Below are positions 54,856 to 63,877 of a DNA stretch of 64,000 nt, in pieces. The notes beneath the pieces are model-generated. The model worked only from the letters and a program-made list of their open reading frames with translations, did no database searches and was not told where the DNA came from. Position numbers and translations under genes: made by a program. The stretch comes from Paenibacillus marchantiophytorum (lineage in GTDB: Bacteria; Bacillota; Bacilli; Paenibacillales; NBRC-103111). The DNA lies in contig NZ_BMHE01000024.1 in the NCBI RefSeq assembly GCF_014640555.1, positions 42,532 to 106,531 on the forward strand. The letters are read 5' to 3'. Position 1 is the stretch's first letter; every line of letters starts with the position of its first letter.

Positions 54856-56451
54856 TTATATACTCTCCACAGCAGCCTTTTCAATCATCAAGCCTTTTTT
54901 GTATCTCTCCATAAAGATTTTAAATCCAGCTACATCCTTCTGTTCAGGTTGTAATGTCCTGCCTGCTTTTTCCGCAAATACTTTTTTGCTCAAGTAATCA
55001 TCTAAAGACTCTTGTTTCTCTTTGGAAATCATGTAAGAAGCGAGCAGTGCAATTCCCCAAGCTCCCCCCTCACCTGCTGACTCCATCACGGCAACAGGAA
55101 CATTCAATGCAGCTGCCATCATCTTCTGCCCGACACCTTCCGTCTTGAAAAATCCTCCATGACCTAAGATTTTCTCCAACTTTGCACTTTCTTGTTTTAA
55201 TAGGATATCCATGCCGATTTTCAGCGCTCCTAAAGAAGTATATAAATGAGTTCGCATAAAGTTTGCTAAGTTGAAATTACTACCAGATGAGCGCACAAAT
55301 AATGGACGTCCTTCTTCAAAATGTGTGATGTGCTCACCCGAAAGATAGCCATAAGCCAGTAAGCCACCACAATCTGGCTCACCTTGCAGCGCCAAGTTAT
55401 ATAGCGTACTGTACAATTGGCTTTTATCTATCTGTTGTCCTAGTACCTTCGCAAATTCATCGAATACACCTAACCACGCATTGAGATCGGAAGTACAATT
55501 GTTGGAATGTGCCATAGCAACCAAACTTCCCGTTGGTGTGGTAACAAGATCGATTTCAGAGTACACTTTCGAGAGTTCTTTCTCGAGTACGACCATCGCA
55601 AAAACAGAAGTGCCCGCAGATACATTTCCTGTTCGTTCAGCGATGCTATTGGTTGCAACCATACCGGTACCTGCATCTCCCTCGGGAGGACATACGGGTA
55701 TACCCGCCATTAAATCTCCGCGAACATCTAACAGTCTTGCGCCTTCCTCAGTGAGAACACCTCCATTCTCTCCTGCGACTAGCACTTCAGGCAAAATGTT
55801 CTCTAGTTTCCAAGATTGCTTATATGCCGTAGTTAGATCATTAAATTTTCTGATCATGTCAGTATTAAATTTTTTAGTAGCTAAGTCTATTGGAAATACA
55901 CCAGAAGCTTCACCAATGCCTAATACTTTTCGTCCAGTAAGTTTCCAATGAATATATCCTGCTAGTGTAGTAATGAAAGCAATCTGGGGAACATGAGTTT
56001 CCTGATTAAGCATAGCCTGATAAAGATGAGCAATACTCCACCGCTGCGGAATGTGATAGTTAAATGCTTCTGTTAGAACGTGCGAAGCTTGTTCAGTTAT
56101 GTTGTTTCTCCATGTACGAAACGGTACCAACTGCTCACCTTTCTGATCAAAAGCCATATATCCATGCATCATTCCACTGAACCCTATTGCTCCAATTGTT
56201 TGTAACGGTACGCCAAAAGTGCTGCTTACCTCATTTGCCAAGTTTTGATAACATGCCTGCAGACCCTTCCAGACATCTTCTAGGCTATAGGTCCAAATAT
56301 GATCTAGGTAGTTATTTTCCCAATCATAACTGCTCGAAGCAATTGGATTATAGCTTTCATCAATTAATACGGCTTTAATTCTCGTAGAACCGAACTCGAT
56401 ACCTAACGAGGTTCTACCCTTCTGAATCGCACTTCTCATTTCACCATTCAT
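54856..56451 (-). CDS. FGGY-family pentulokinase-like sugar kinase, paralogue 1
   Basis: A 531-residue FGGY kinase: ATPase start TSLGIEFGSTRIKAVLID, FSGMMHGYMAFD, RTWRNNITEQASHV, a catalytic-Asp region PEGDAGTGMVATNS, and GEGGAWGIALLAS near the end. The paralogue at 57399-58994 has exactly the same length and very similar sequence throughout. FGGY members phosphorylate xylulose, ribulose, fuculose and others. An AraR-like box upstream makes an L-ribulose or arabinose-linked substrate plausible, as for the non-AraB ribulokinase AraK of clostridia; this is inference. ATG at 56451 has GGAGG; the longer ORF has none. It is a single-gene unit with its own terminator. Confidence 0.9.
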   Translation of the reverse strand: MNGEMRSAIQKGRTSLGIEFGSTRIKAVLIDESYNPIASSSYDWENNYLDHIWTYSLEDVWKGLQACYQNLANEVSSTFGVPLQTIGAIGFSGMMHGYMAFDQKGEQLVPFRTWRNNITEQASHVLTEAFNYHIPQRWSIAHLYQAMLNQETHVPQIAFITTLAGYIHWKLTGRKVLGIGEASGVFPIDLATKKFNTDMIRKFNDLTTAYKQSWKLENILPEVLVAGENGGVLTEEGARLLDVRGDLMAGIPVCPPEGDAGTGMVATNSIAERTGNVSAGTSVFAMVVLEKELSKVYSEIDLVTTPTGSLVAMAHSNNCTSDLNAWLGVFDEFAKVLGQQIDKSQLYSTLYNLALQGEPDCGGLLAYGYLSGEHITHFEEGRPLFVRSSGSNFNLANFMRTHLYTSLGALKIGMDILLKQESAKLEKILGHGGFFKTEGVGQKMMAAALNVPVAVMESAGEGGAWGIALLASYMISKEKQESLDDYLSKKVFAEKAGRTLQPEQKDVAGFKIFMERYKKGLMIEKAAVESI

Positions 56452-56534
56452 CAAATATTCCTCCATATCTAATAAAAGAACAACGGCTGTGCTCATGTAT
56501 TTCGAAGTGAGCAATTTACAAGTGTAATTTTAAC

Positions 56535-56546
56535 TTATACATACAA
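56535..56546. promoter_or_regulatory. AraR-like box upstream of FGGY kinase 1
   Basis: TTATACATACAA differs at two positions from the core TTGTACGTACAA of the Bacillus AraR operator. It is about 85 bases upstream of the start. The paralogous kinase has two better matches in a similar place, supporting common control. Confidence 0.4.
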
Positions 56547-56667
56547 ATTTTTCTATATTCTTATTAAAATCGCTAACTCCAACGATCACGGTGAATCACA
56601 GATTTTCGCAGAGCCAAACGTTCTCTACGAGGAAGCTGTATTTATTCCAATTATCTCCAAATTGATA

Positions 56668-57000
56668 AGAAAACCGGCGTCGCCGCCCTGAGAGATGAGC
56701 ATCTTCATAACGGTTTTCAGCAATCTAGCGGATCCTATTCCCTTTGGGCTTTGAAATGACAGAGATCGTCGTGTGAAAAGGAACTATGATCCGCTAAATG
56801 GCGGGAACTGGGGTAAACGTAGCCTGAAAGGGAACTGAGATCCGCTATGTACGCGGAACCTGCTGATTCCAACCAGGAAAAGGTGAAATAGCGGATCGTA
56901 GTTCCCTCTGGCGTCGAAAATGGCTGTTTTCAGAATTATAGCGTACTGTAGTTCCCTCCCTCCGCACGAGGCAGCTGGAGTAACTCCGCGTTCACTGGAA
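56668..57000. repeat. Composite intergenic repeat, copy B, in a 947-base gap
   Basis: Begins with a diverged GGCGTCGCCGCC block (about 56670-56712). It carries inverted copies of the GTAGTTCCCTC motif: forms reading GGAACT.(A)GATCCGC near 56779 and 56830, and forward copies GCGGATCGTAGTTCCCTC at about 56891 and CGTACTGTAGTTCCCTC at 56942. It ends with the GAGGCAGCTGGAGTAACTCC block shared with copy A. The remainder of the gap, 57001-57292, shows nothing else I recognise. Confidence 0.7.
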
Positions 57001-57292
57001 TACATAATAATTTTCATATATCAAGGGAAACTTAGCCTGCACCTAGGTTTTCAAGGCCCTGCACCTTCGCAAGCCCCCTTACGAACTCAATACCCTTTAT
57101 TCGGCCAAAATTGCTCATGCTGAAAATCTAATGAATGCCAGATGCGCTAATGCAACCAATTGATAACCATTCAGCCAATAAAGTACCGGGTAACACCAAT
57201 CCAGTTCATTACGTCTCAAAAGCAGCCATTTTCTCGTCTTTAAGCATCCTGCAGTTCATTAGATATAATCTGCCCGTCTTACTTGAATGAAC

Positions 57293-57322
57293 AAAAAAAG
57301 GAGCTACCGTGAGGCAAGCTCC
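57293..57322 (-). terminator. Terminator after the second FGGY kinase gene
   Basis: On the minus strand GGAGCT pairs with AGCTCC around an 11-base loop, then seven T. It lies 77 bases after the kinase stop. Confidence 0.8.
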
Positions 57323-57398
57323 TTCACTATCGTTATAAACTAACTTTCCATCCCCAAACCGTACAAGCGGCTCCCGCTGCTTCCGCTCTTCCCCGCCC

Positions 57399-58994
57399 TT
57401 ATAAATACTCTACAGCGGCCCTTTCTATTGCCAACCCTTGTTTGTACCTTTGCATAAATACATTAAAACCATTAACGTCCTTTTGCTCAGGTAATAGGGT
57501 CTTACCGACTTTCTCTGCAAATATCTTTGTAGTCAAATAATCATCTAAAGTCTCGTTCTCCTCTTTCTCAATCATGAAAGAAGCAAGCAGCGCAATTCCC
57601 CAGGCCCCTCCTTCACCTGCTGATTCCATGACGGAGACAGGAACATTCAAGGCAGCTGCCATAATTTTCTGCCCGACACCTTCCGTCTTGAAGAAACCGC
57701 CATGACCCAGGATTTTCTCCAACTTCGCATTTTCTTGTTGCAATAGAATGTCCATTCCAATTTTAAGTGCTCCCAATGAGGTAAACAGATGGGTTCGCAT
57801 AAAGTTCGCTAAGTTGAAATTACTATTCGATGAACGCACAAATAATGGACGTCCTTCTTCAAAATGCGTGATATGCTCGCCAGAAAGATAGCCATAAGCT
57901 AACAAGCCACCACCGTCTGGATCGCCTTGCAGCGCTAAATTATATAGCGTGTTGTATAATTGATTTTTATCTATATGTTGTCCTAATGCTTTTGCAAATT
58001 CATCAAATAATCCTACCCATGCATTGAGATCAGATGTACAGTTATTAGAATGCGCCATAGCAACCAGACTACCAGTAGGTGTGGTAACAAGATCGATCTC
58101 AGCGTACACTTTAGAGAGTTCCTTTTCCAATACAACCATGGCAAAAACGGAAGTGCCGGCAGATACATTCCCTGTTCGCTCAGCAATACTATTCGTTGCA
58201 ACCATCCCCGTCCCGGCATCTCCCTCAGGTGGACAGATCGGAATTCCTGCCTTTAACTCTCCGCTACTATCTAGAAGTCTTGCACCTTCCTCTGTGAGAA
58301 CACCGCCATTGTCTCCTGCCACTAACACTTCGGGCAAAATGTTCTCAAGTTTCCACGATAGTTCTCTATCCTTAATTAACTGATTGAATTTCCCAATCAT
58401 ATGGGCACTAAATTTTTTGGTAACTAAGTCAATTGGAAATACGCCAGAAGCTTCGCCTATGCCGAGTACTTTTTGTCCAGTGAGTTTCCAGTGAATGTAC
58501 CCGGCCAATGTGGTTTGGAAATTAATTTGGTTAATGTGATCTTCCTGATTGAGAATGGCTTGATAGAGATGAGCGATGCTCCAACGTTGCGGGATGTGAT
58601 AGTTGAATACTTCTGTTAGAACACTCGATGCTTGTTCTGTAATATTATTTCGCCAAGTACGGAACGGAACTAATTGCTCACCAACCTCATTAAATACCAT
58701 ATATCCATGCATCATGCCGCTAAACCCAATTGCTCCAATGGTTTGTAAAGGAACTCCATAGCGAGACTTCACTTCAGAAGCCATCTTCTGATAACAATCT
58801 TGTAGTCCATTCCAAATGTCCTCTAAGCTGTATGTCCAAATGTGGTCAACATAGCTGTTCTCCCATTCAAAACTGCCGGATGCAATTGGAGAGTAGTCTT
58901 CCCCGATTAGAACAGCCTTAATTCTTGTCGAACCAAACTCAATACCCAGAGATGTTTTTCCGTTTAAAATAGCATTTTTAATGTCATAGCCCAT
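57399..58994 (-). CDS. FGGY-family pentulokinase-like sugar kinase, paralogue 2
   Basis: A 531-residue kinase collinear with the one at 54856-56451, with the same motifs (TSLGIEFGSTRIKAVLIG, PEGDAGTGMVATNS, GEGGAWGIALLAS). Differences are mostly scattered substitutions (for example NQLIKDRELSW against NDLTTAYKQSW), so the duplication is not very recent. Two AraR-like boxes about 160-220 bases upstream suggest arabinose control. The ATG at 58994 has GGAGG eight bases upstream. It has its own terminator and is separated from its twin by repeats. Confidence 0.9.
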   Translation of the reverse strand: MGYDIKNAILNGKTSLGIEFGSTRIKAVLIGEDYSPIASGSFEWENSYVDHIWTYSLEDIWNGLQDCYQKMASEVKSRYGVPLQTIGAIGFSGMMHGYMVFNEVGEQLVPFRTWRNNITEQASSVLTEVFNYHIPQRWSIAHLYQAILNQEDHINQINFQTTLAGYIHWKLTGQKVLGIGEASGVFPIDLVTKKFSAHMIGKFNQLIKDRELSWKLENILPEVLVAGDNGGVLTEEGARLLDSSGELKAGIPICPPEGDAGTGMVATNSIAERTGNVSAGTSVFAMVVLEKELSKVYAEIDLVTTPTGSLVAMAHSNNCTSDLNAWVGLFDEFAKALGQHIDKNQLYNTLYNLALQGDPDGGGLLAYGYLSGEHITHFEEGRPLFVRSSNSNFNLANFMRTHLFTSLGALKIGMDILLQQENAKLEKILGHGGFFKTEGVGQKIMAAALNVPVSVMESAGEGGAWGIALLASFMIEKEENETLDDYLTTKIFAEKVGKTLLPEQKDVNGFNVFMQRYKQGLAIERAAVEYL

Positions 58995-59028
58995 TGACTA
59001 TTCCTCCACTCATCTATACAATTGCATA

Positions 59029-59056
59029 GGCCCTGCCCCATGTAAAAAGGGAAGGG
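59029..59056 (-). promoter_or_regulatory. Leader hairpin upstream of FGGY kinase 2
   Basis: On the minus strand GGCCCTTCCC pairs with GGGCAGGGCC (one mismatch) around a ten-base loop, 35 bases before the ATG. No T-run follows. It may be an mRNA leader element or the old terminator of the decayed gene at 59306-59500. Confidence 0.45.
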
Positions 59057-59152
59057 CCATATTTCATTTCGTTATCGACTATTTCAACTTCCAAAGCATA
59101 TCATCGATGCCAGTCCTGTCTATGTCATTAATTTTACACCAAATTATTGTAC

Positions 59153-59215
59153 TTGTACATACAACTTCAAGAAATTTATTTGTTTCATCTAAAATATTCA
59201 TATTGGTACGTACAA
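59153..59215. promoter_or_regulatory. Pair of AraR-like operators upstream of FGGY kinase 2
   Basis: TTGTACATACAA (59153-59164) and TGGTACGTACAA (59204-59215) each differ at one position from the AraR core TTGTACGTACAA. Their centres are 51 bases apart, about five helical turns, which suits cooperative binding as described for AraR-controlled operons of Bacillus subtilis. The araR gene itself is not in the window. Confidence 0.55.
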
Positions 59216-59305
59216 GTTAGGCAGTAAGAAATTACCCTCATTTGCTTAGTCTCGGCGATTTTCTGACCGTTAGCGGTGCTCCAATCCTGGATTGACAGAT
59301 ATTTG

Positions 59306-59500
59306 TCATTGTTCAAGGATTTTATGGAATCTCGCTTTTAATATATCTAGGCCATATTGTTTGTGTAAATCACCTAACGGTTCATAATAGTTGCCTGCTA
59401 CCATTTGACTCTAGTGAACCCAAGGTGCATCGAATACTAAGTTCTCAAAACCCATTGCTGTGAAAGCGCTGTTAATTACACCAAAATCATAATTGAATAA
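59306..59500 (-). pseudogene. C-terminal remnant of an unidentified gene
   Basis: One minus-strand frame reads like real protein (IVYNLFNYDFGVINSAFTAM, then AGNYYEPLGDLHKQYGLDIL, ending KILEQ and stop at 59306-59308). It is broken by an in-frame TAG at 59411-59413, and no start is visible. I cannot assign it to a family. It lies between the AraR-like boxes and the GH43 gene. The rest of the 58995-59677 gap shows no further gene. Confidence 0.5.
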
Positions 59501-59677
59501 GTTGTAAACAATTGAACTACCCCGCCAAGCTCACTCTGGCTTCCATCTTAACAGTACAGCGCAGCTGCCGCTCTTCTTCCCCTACGAAAGGGCAAGTTCT
59601 CGCGTCGTCAAATTCTTGTCGTCCGACAAAATAGGTGCCCCCTGTTTCGGCAGAGTCATAGAATACCATTTTCTCCG

Positions 59678-60655
59678 TTAATCAGGATAGATCATCCGAA
59701 TCGTACCATCTTCGTTATAGGATAACTCCGTATATTTGACGCAACGCTTGTGGTTAACGCCTTCGGACAAAGAACTGTCATGGTAAAATAAGTACCATTT
59801 GTCCTTGAACTGGACTATGGAGTGATGAGTGGTCCAGCCGATAACCGGAGGTAAGATCGTGCCCTTGAAGGTATACGGTCCCAACGGATTCCGACTGATG
59901 GCATATACTAATTTATGGGTGGTGCCCGTGGAGTAGGACAAGTAGTACCAGCCGTTATATTTGTGTACCCACGGTCCTTCAAAATAGCGCCTATTCTCGT
60001 CTCCAGCGAGAATCGGGCTGCCGTTTGCGTCAACAATCGAAATTTCTAGAGGAGCGGTTTGAAATGACAGCATGTCCGCGCTCAGCAGAGCGACCCGAGG
60101 ACCTATCGCAGGAGCCTCCGCCGCCGGCCCCACCGCTTCCGGCTCGAAAGTACTGGTCTGCCATTTTTCCAATTGGCCGCCCCAAAGACCGCCGAAATAA
60201 ATGTAAGCCCGATTATCGTCATCAACAAGCACGGCTGGGTCGATACTGAAGCTTTCCTTGATATAAGACGGTTGAGGAAGAAAAGGACCGGCCGGCGAAG
60301 TGCTTGTCGCCACACCGATTCGAAAAATCCCATCATGATCCCGAGCAGGAAAGTACAAGAAATAGGTTCCAGCCTTAAAAGCAGCATCAGGAGCCCAGAG
60401 TTGTTTGGAAGCCCAGGGAATATCTTTGAGATGAAGGACTTGGCCATGGTCGATAACGGGGGACTCGAAGCCATCCATGGATAGAACATGATAATCTTCC
60501 ATTGCATATTGGTCCCCGTTGTCATTATCAGTGCCGTCATGATCGAGATCGTGTGACGGGTAGATGAAAATTTTCCCCTCAAATACGTGTGCCGAAGGAT
60601 CGGCAGTGAAGATATGGGTAACCAGCGGGTGATGAGGTTTCGGTAATTTGTGCAT
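59678..60655 (-). CDS. Glycoside hydrolase family 43 (beta-xylosidase / arabinofuranosidase type)
   Basis: A 325-residue five-bladed propeller enzyme without a signal peptide. The three GH43 acids are visible: base Asp19 in IFTADPSAHV, pKa-modulating Asp139 in FSIDPAVLVDDD, and acid Glu226 in RYFEGPWVHKY. It should act on xylo- or arabino-oligosaccharides in the cytoplasm. No CBM is attached. It neighbours GH11 xylanase and an esterase, which favours a xylan-side-chain or xylobiose substrate. The start has AGGAGG. The upstream gene is the FGE-like lipoprotein. Confidence 0.95.
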   Translation of the reverse strand: MHKLPKPHHPLVTHIFTADPSAHVFEGKIFIYPSHDLDHDGTDNDNGDQYAMEDYHVLSMDGFESPVIDHGQVLHLKDIPWASKQLWAPDAAFKAGTYFLYFPARDHDGIFRIGVATSTSPAGPFLPQPSYIKESFSIDPAVLVDDDNRAYIYFGGLWGGQLEKWQTSTFEPEAVGPAAEAPAIGPRVALLSADMLSFQTAPLEISIVDANGSPILAGDENRRYFEGPWVHKYNGWYYLSYSTGTTHKLVYAISRNPLGPYTFKGTILPPVIGWTTHHSIVQFKDKWYLFYHDSSLSEGVNHKRCVKYTELSYNEDGTIRMIYPD

Positions 60656-60723
60656 ACTTGCGCTCCTCCTGCTTTATAGTGTGTTTGTTTGTTACGTCTC
60701 TGGTCATTATGCCTCGTTCCCGA

Positions 60724-61557
60724 TTACTCGCCGCGACACACACGAAAACCCTGATCGGGGCCAAAGCCATTCGCCTCAAACTTGCCTCGAAAAGATAACT
60801 GGCTGTTGCTGACGTCGCCAATCCAACCGCCGCCCTTCGCAACCCGGTAAGACCCGCTATTGCTATCCAAGTCTCCGTACCAGTTCCAGCTCCATTCCCT
60901 TACATTGCCTGACATATCGTAAAGTCCTAACTCGTTGGGTTTCTTGTCACCGATAGATTTTGTTTTATTATGGTTATTTTCTATCGCAGGCCAGTTCCAA
61001 TCACCCGATAAGTATTTATCTCCAGCGTTTTTCCAATACCATGCTACTTCATCTGCCTTATTGCTTCCGCTGTAAGTGTAACTCTTGCTCATTTGACCTC
61101 CACCTGCAGCATATTCCCACTCCGCTTCTGTCGGCAATCGGTAACCATTAGCTTCAGCATTGATCGTTACTGTCCATTTTATATTATCGTTATCACTCTT
61201 ATTATTCGGGTCTATTTTATTCTTATCTATATTGTAGTACGGTTTTAAGCCCTCTTTTATACTTCTTTTAATACAGTAGTCAACAACGTCGTACCAGCTC
61301 ACCATTTCTACCGGCAAATTGTCGCCTTTGAATTCGGAGGGATTACTTCCCATTACCTCAATCCACTCTTTTTGAGTTAACTCATATTTACCGATATAAA
61401 AGTTCGATATTTTCACGCTTTTTCCATAGTAGTTGGACTTTGTGTTCATAAAAGTCCCGCCTTTGACTAGTACAAAGTTATCATTCTTTTCAGGTTTTTC
61501 TTGCGAACAAGCGCTGACAACAACCACCATTAAAAAGAAAATTAATAGCTTTATCAT
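60724..61557 (-). CDS. FGE/SUMF1-fold lipoprotein lacking the catalytic cysteines
   Basis: A 277-residue protein with lipobox VVVVSACSQ (Cys17) and a formylglycine-generating-enzyme-type domain: FVLVKGGTFMNT, FYIGKYELTQKEW, YRLPTEAEWEYAAGG, NELGLYDMSGNVREW, GFRVCRGE. In true FGE, a paired-Cys motif follows the GG.W segment. Here that stretch is GGGWIGDVSNSQLSFRGKFE, with no cysteine. It is therefore unlikely to activate the sulfatase at 19921-21294. Non-catalytic members bind substrates or serve in surface complexes. The gene is visibly richer in Asn, Lys and AT codons than its neighbours, suggesting transfer from an AT-rich genome. AAAGGAGAT precedes the ATG. Confidence 0.88.
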   Translation of the reverse strand: MIKLLIFFLMVVVVSACSQEKPEKNDNFVLVKGGTFMNTKSNYYGKSVKISNFYIGKYELTQKEWIEVMGSNPSEFKGDNLPVEMVSWYDVVDYCIKRSIKEGLKPYYNIDKNKIDPNNKSDNDNIKWTVTINAEANGYRLPTEAEWEYAAGGGQMSKSYTYSGSNKADEVAWYWKNAGDKYLSGDWNWPAIENNHNKTKSIGDKKPNELGLYDMSGNVREWSWNWYGDLDSNSGSYRVAKGGGWIGDVSNSQLSFRGKFEANGFGPDQGFRVCRGE

Positions 61558-61641
61558 AGATTATCTCCTTTAAACTGAGGAAAAAGGGATCGGTTCCCTC
61601 CATAATACATATGGTTTCAGATATGTAGATTTGACATAGAT

Positions 61642-61674
61642 AAGGCCGCCGGCTGTGAGACCGGCAGACCTTAG
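61642..61674. promoter_or_regulatory. Imperfect hairpin between GH11 and the FGE-like gene
   Basis: TAAGG…GCCGG and CCGGC…CCTTA pair with an inner bulge. No T-run follows on either strand, so termination is doubtful. It lies about 80 bases downstream of the GH11 stop and 85 bases upstream of the lipoprotein start. Confidence 0.35.
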
Positions 61675-61755
61675 CCATATCAATGATTAAAGGACTTTCT
61701 CAATCTTCTAGAAACGGTCAGGCGCCCGTCAGTTGCCCTGCTTGCAGGTGAGCTG

Positions 61756-62394
61756 TTACCACACCGTTACGTTAGAGCTCCCACTACTTTGATAGCCCTC
61801 TGTCGCTAATACCTGGTACGTCCAACTACTCCCCAGATTCATTCCTTTACTCTGCCATGCGTTAACGTGGTTACTGAACGTGATAGCAACGTTGCTACCG
61901 GTCGCTCTCTTCGACTGTCGGACACTCCAGTACTGGGTGAAAGTTTGTGTGCCGTCAATGGAAGGTGCGTTGGTTCGCGTAGCCGTATATATGTCATAAG
62001 TGCCCCCATCACTGGTCACAGTGCCTTTATACGTTCCAGTAGGTCTATATGTTCCCCAGCTATCAACGACGTAATATTCGATGAGTGAGTTTCTCGTCCA
62101 CCCATAGAGTGTCAAATACCCATTGCCGGACGGTGCCCAGACGCCAGCATTGTAGTTTATTGTCCTAGTTGCTGATCCGATATTCCAGCCTTTACCGACA
62201 ACGAAATTTCCCGAATTTGTCCAGTTGACGCTGTAATTACCACCAGATCCATTAACAGCGTTTACAGTTCCACCGCCATCGGTCCAATTTTGCCAGTAGT
62301 CTGTCGCTGCAATTGCGGTTGTTGCAAACATGCTGGTACAACCTACTGTCGCTGCAAGAACTAACGTCAAGAACTTCTTTTTAAACTTTAACAT
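61756..62394 (-). CDS. xynA: Endo-1,4-beta-xylanase, GH11, secreted
   Basis: A 212-residue secreted xylanase of the small XynA type of Bacillus and Paenibacillus. The signal peptide is about 1-28 (LVLAATVGCTSMFATTAIAA), and the mature beta-jelly-roll begins TDYWQNWTDGGG. Catalytic Glu106 (NSLIEYYVVD, nucleophile) and Glu199 (VLATEGYQSSGSS, acid/base) are present, as is the thumb SVRQSKRATG. It has the length of the family without extra modules. It cleaves xylan to oligosaccharides outside the cell. A weak CRE-like GTAAGCGCATAC lies upstream near 62495. The start has AGGAGG. Confidence 0.97.
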   Translation of the reverse strand: MLKFKKKFLTLVLAATVGCTSMFATTAIAATDYWQNWTDGGGTVNAVNGSGGNYSVNWTNSGNFVVGKGWNIGSATRTINYNAGVWAPSGNGYLTLYGWTRNSLIEYYVVDSWGTYRPTGTYKGTVTSDGGTYDIYTATRTNAPSIDGTQTFTQYWSVRQSKRATGSNVAITFSNHVNAWQSKGMNLGSSWTYQVLATEGYQSSGSSNVTVW

Positions 62395-62631
62395 AGTCTA
62401 CCTCCTAAAATTTTTTTATTTGTCACAACGTACCTACATACTACTTGAGTATTACCCTTTGTAAATGACCTCCTCCCTAAGTAAATTATAGTACGTAAGC
62501 GCATACATGACATTTAACAAATTAAAGAATATTGCCCCTATTTTTAACTCAATGTTTAAAAATATGGAAACTAACCCTAGCTCGCTCGGTTGTTAATACA
62601 AGTAGACAAGAGCTCGCAGCGGCAATACTCA

Positions 62632-63708
62632 TTACAGTGTTTTCATCACAACATGGGACCTTACATGATCATCACAATTTCTGAATATCAATCGACTAAA
62701 ATTGTACGCACCGTTATTCCAAACATGGAAATCATGAAAGCCATCTTTAATCAGAATTTGATAGTAATGATTAAGTTGATCCCCCGCTTGGCGTATAAGC
62801 CCATCTATCGATTTTATATAGCTGCCAATGGCTACTCCGTCCGCATCGCCGCAGGTGGTATATAGCAAATGAAGATTATGGACGCAAGACGCAAGACTGA
62901 CTCCAAGGGTTTTGCCTTCACTCGACGTAGGAGCGTTTGAAAAAGCCCCTACATAAGCGAACAAATCTACCATACCTGGTGCGAGTACAGTCTTATCCAA
63001 CCCATTGTTCCAAGGACTCTCCGTGCGGGTGATTCGCGTCGAATCATGCCGGCAACCGCCGAGGATCAGATTCAGGGCTTGCATTCCCCCCATAGAGAGC
63101 CCCGCGATCGCTCTGCGCGTGCGATTAAATAGGATGCCCTCTTGTGAGGTTTCTGTTATATCTGCTGCGGTTTTGTAATGCGATTCTATAAATGGAATCA
63201 GATCGTATCTCAGCTCATAATCAAAGTAATAGAAACCTAGCATATTGGTTCCTTCAGGTTTGAAGGAAGTGTCTGTCCAGTCATACGCGCTTCTTCCGTT
63301 GGGAAATACGACGATCAACGGATCGATATCACCGTTTGCTATGAGATTGTCAAATAGATTGCAAATGATGAATTGTCCGTCAGCTTTACCGTTGCTGCTT
63401 AACCACTCAGAATGATCTCCGCCTACGCCATGAAGCAAATACAATACATTGTATCTGACAGAATTGTCGTTTGGGTCATAAGCGGCAGGCAAGTAGACGT
63501 TGCACTTCTTCCATATGGCATCTCCCGCAACGGTTTCTCTTCCTGCTTCACGGCTATCGATGATCCGATCTGTTACAAGCTGTCGAGTCAAATGAATATA
63601 GTTGCTTACCTTATAGGTAACCTCTTGAATCGTACCTTGAAGCCCTTCATTAACTGAAACTGGCCTAAAATATTCGGCAGGCACTGCCTTCACATTCATG
63701 CTGCTCAT
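62632..63708 (-). CDS. Esterase of the CE1/esterase-D type (feruloyl or acetyl-xylan esterase)
   Basis: A 358-residue alpha/beta-hydrolase. The family pattern is VLYLLHGVGGDHSEW (oxyanion region), LIVVFPNGRS, the nucleophile Ser205 in IAGLSMGGMQALNL, and a C-terminal His in DGFHDFHVWNNG. Such enzymes remove ferulic or acetyl groups from xylan fragments. No signal peptide is visible, so it probably acts inside the cell or leaves by other means. It is the first gene of the xylan group with GH11 and GH43 downstream. An in-frame ATG at codon 4 is an alternative start. Confidence 0.85.
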   Translation of the reverse strand: MSSMNVKAVPAEYFRPVSVNEGLQGTIQEVTYKVSNYIHLTRQLVTDRIIDSREAGRETVAGDAIWKKCNVYLPAAYDPNDNSVRYNVLYLLHGVGGDHSEWLSSNGKADGQFIICNLFDNLIANGDIDPLIVVFPNGRSAYDWTDTSFKPEGTNMLGFYYFDYELRYDLIPFIESHYKTAADITETSQEGILFNRTRRAIAGLSMGGMQALNLILGGCRHDSTRITRTESPWNNGLDKTVLAPGMVDLFAYVGAFSNAPTSSEGKTLGVSLASCVHNLHLLYTTCGDADGVAIGSYIKSIDGLIRQAGDQLNHYYQILIKDGFHDFHVWNNGAYNFSRLIFRNCDDHVRSHVVMKTL

Positions 63709-63779
63709 GGCTCATTAGTCTCCCTTAAGATAAATATGTGTTCCCAGTTAACCCCATCCCACTCCGGCAGCTCCATAAG

Positions 63780-63877
63780 AAAAACGGCTTCGCCGCCCTG
63801 ATAAATCAGCCTCTTCTTAGCGGCAAAAAGTAGGGTTGCGAGGGTAATAGCGGAACTACAGGGTCTTATTTCCACAA
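63780..63877. repeat. Composite intergenic repeat, copy C, at the right edge
   Basis: 63780-63821 repeats the block at 52452-52493 with few changes. 63842-63877 is identical over 36 bases to 52551-52586. It is upstream of the esterase gene. Positions 63878-64000 show no other recognisable feature before the window ends. Confidence 0.75.

Noticed and set aside
60724..61557. True formylglycine-generating enzyme that would activate the sulfatase
   Set aside because: The two catalytic cysteines are absent, and the protein is an exported lipoprotein while the sulfatase is cytoplasmic.
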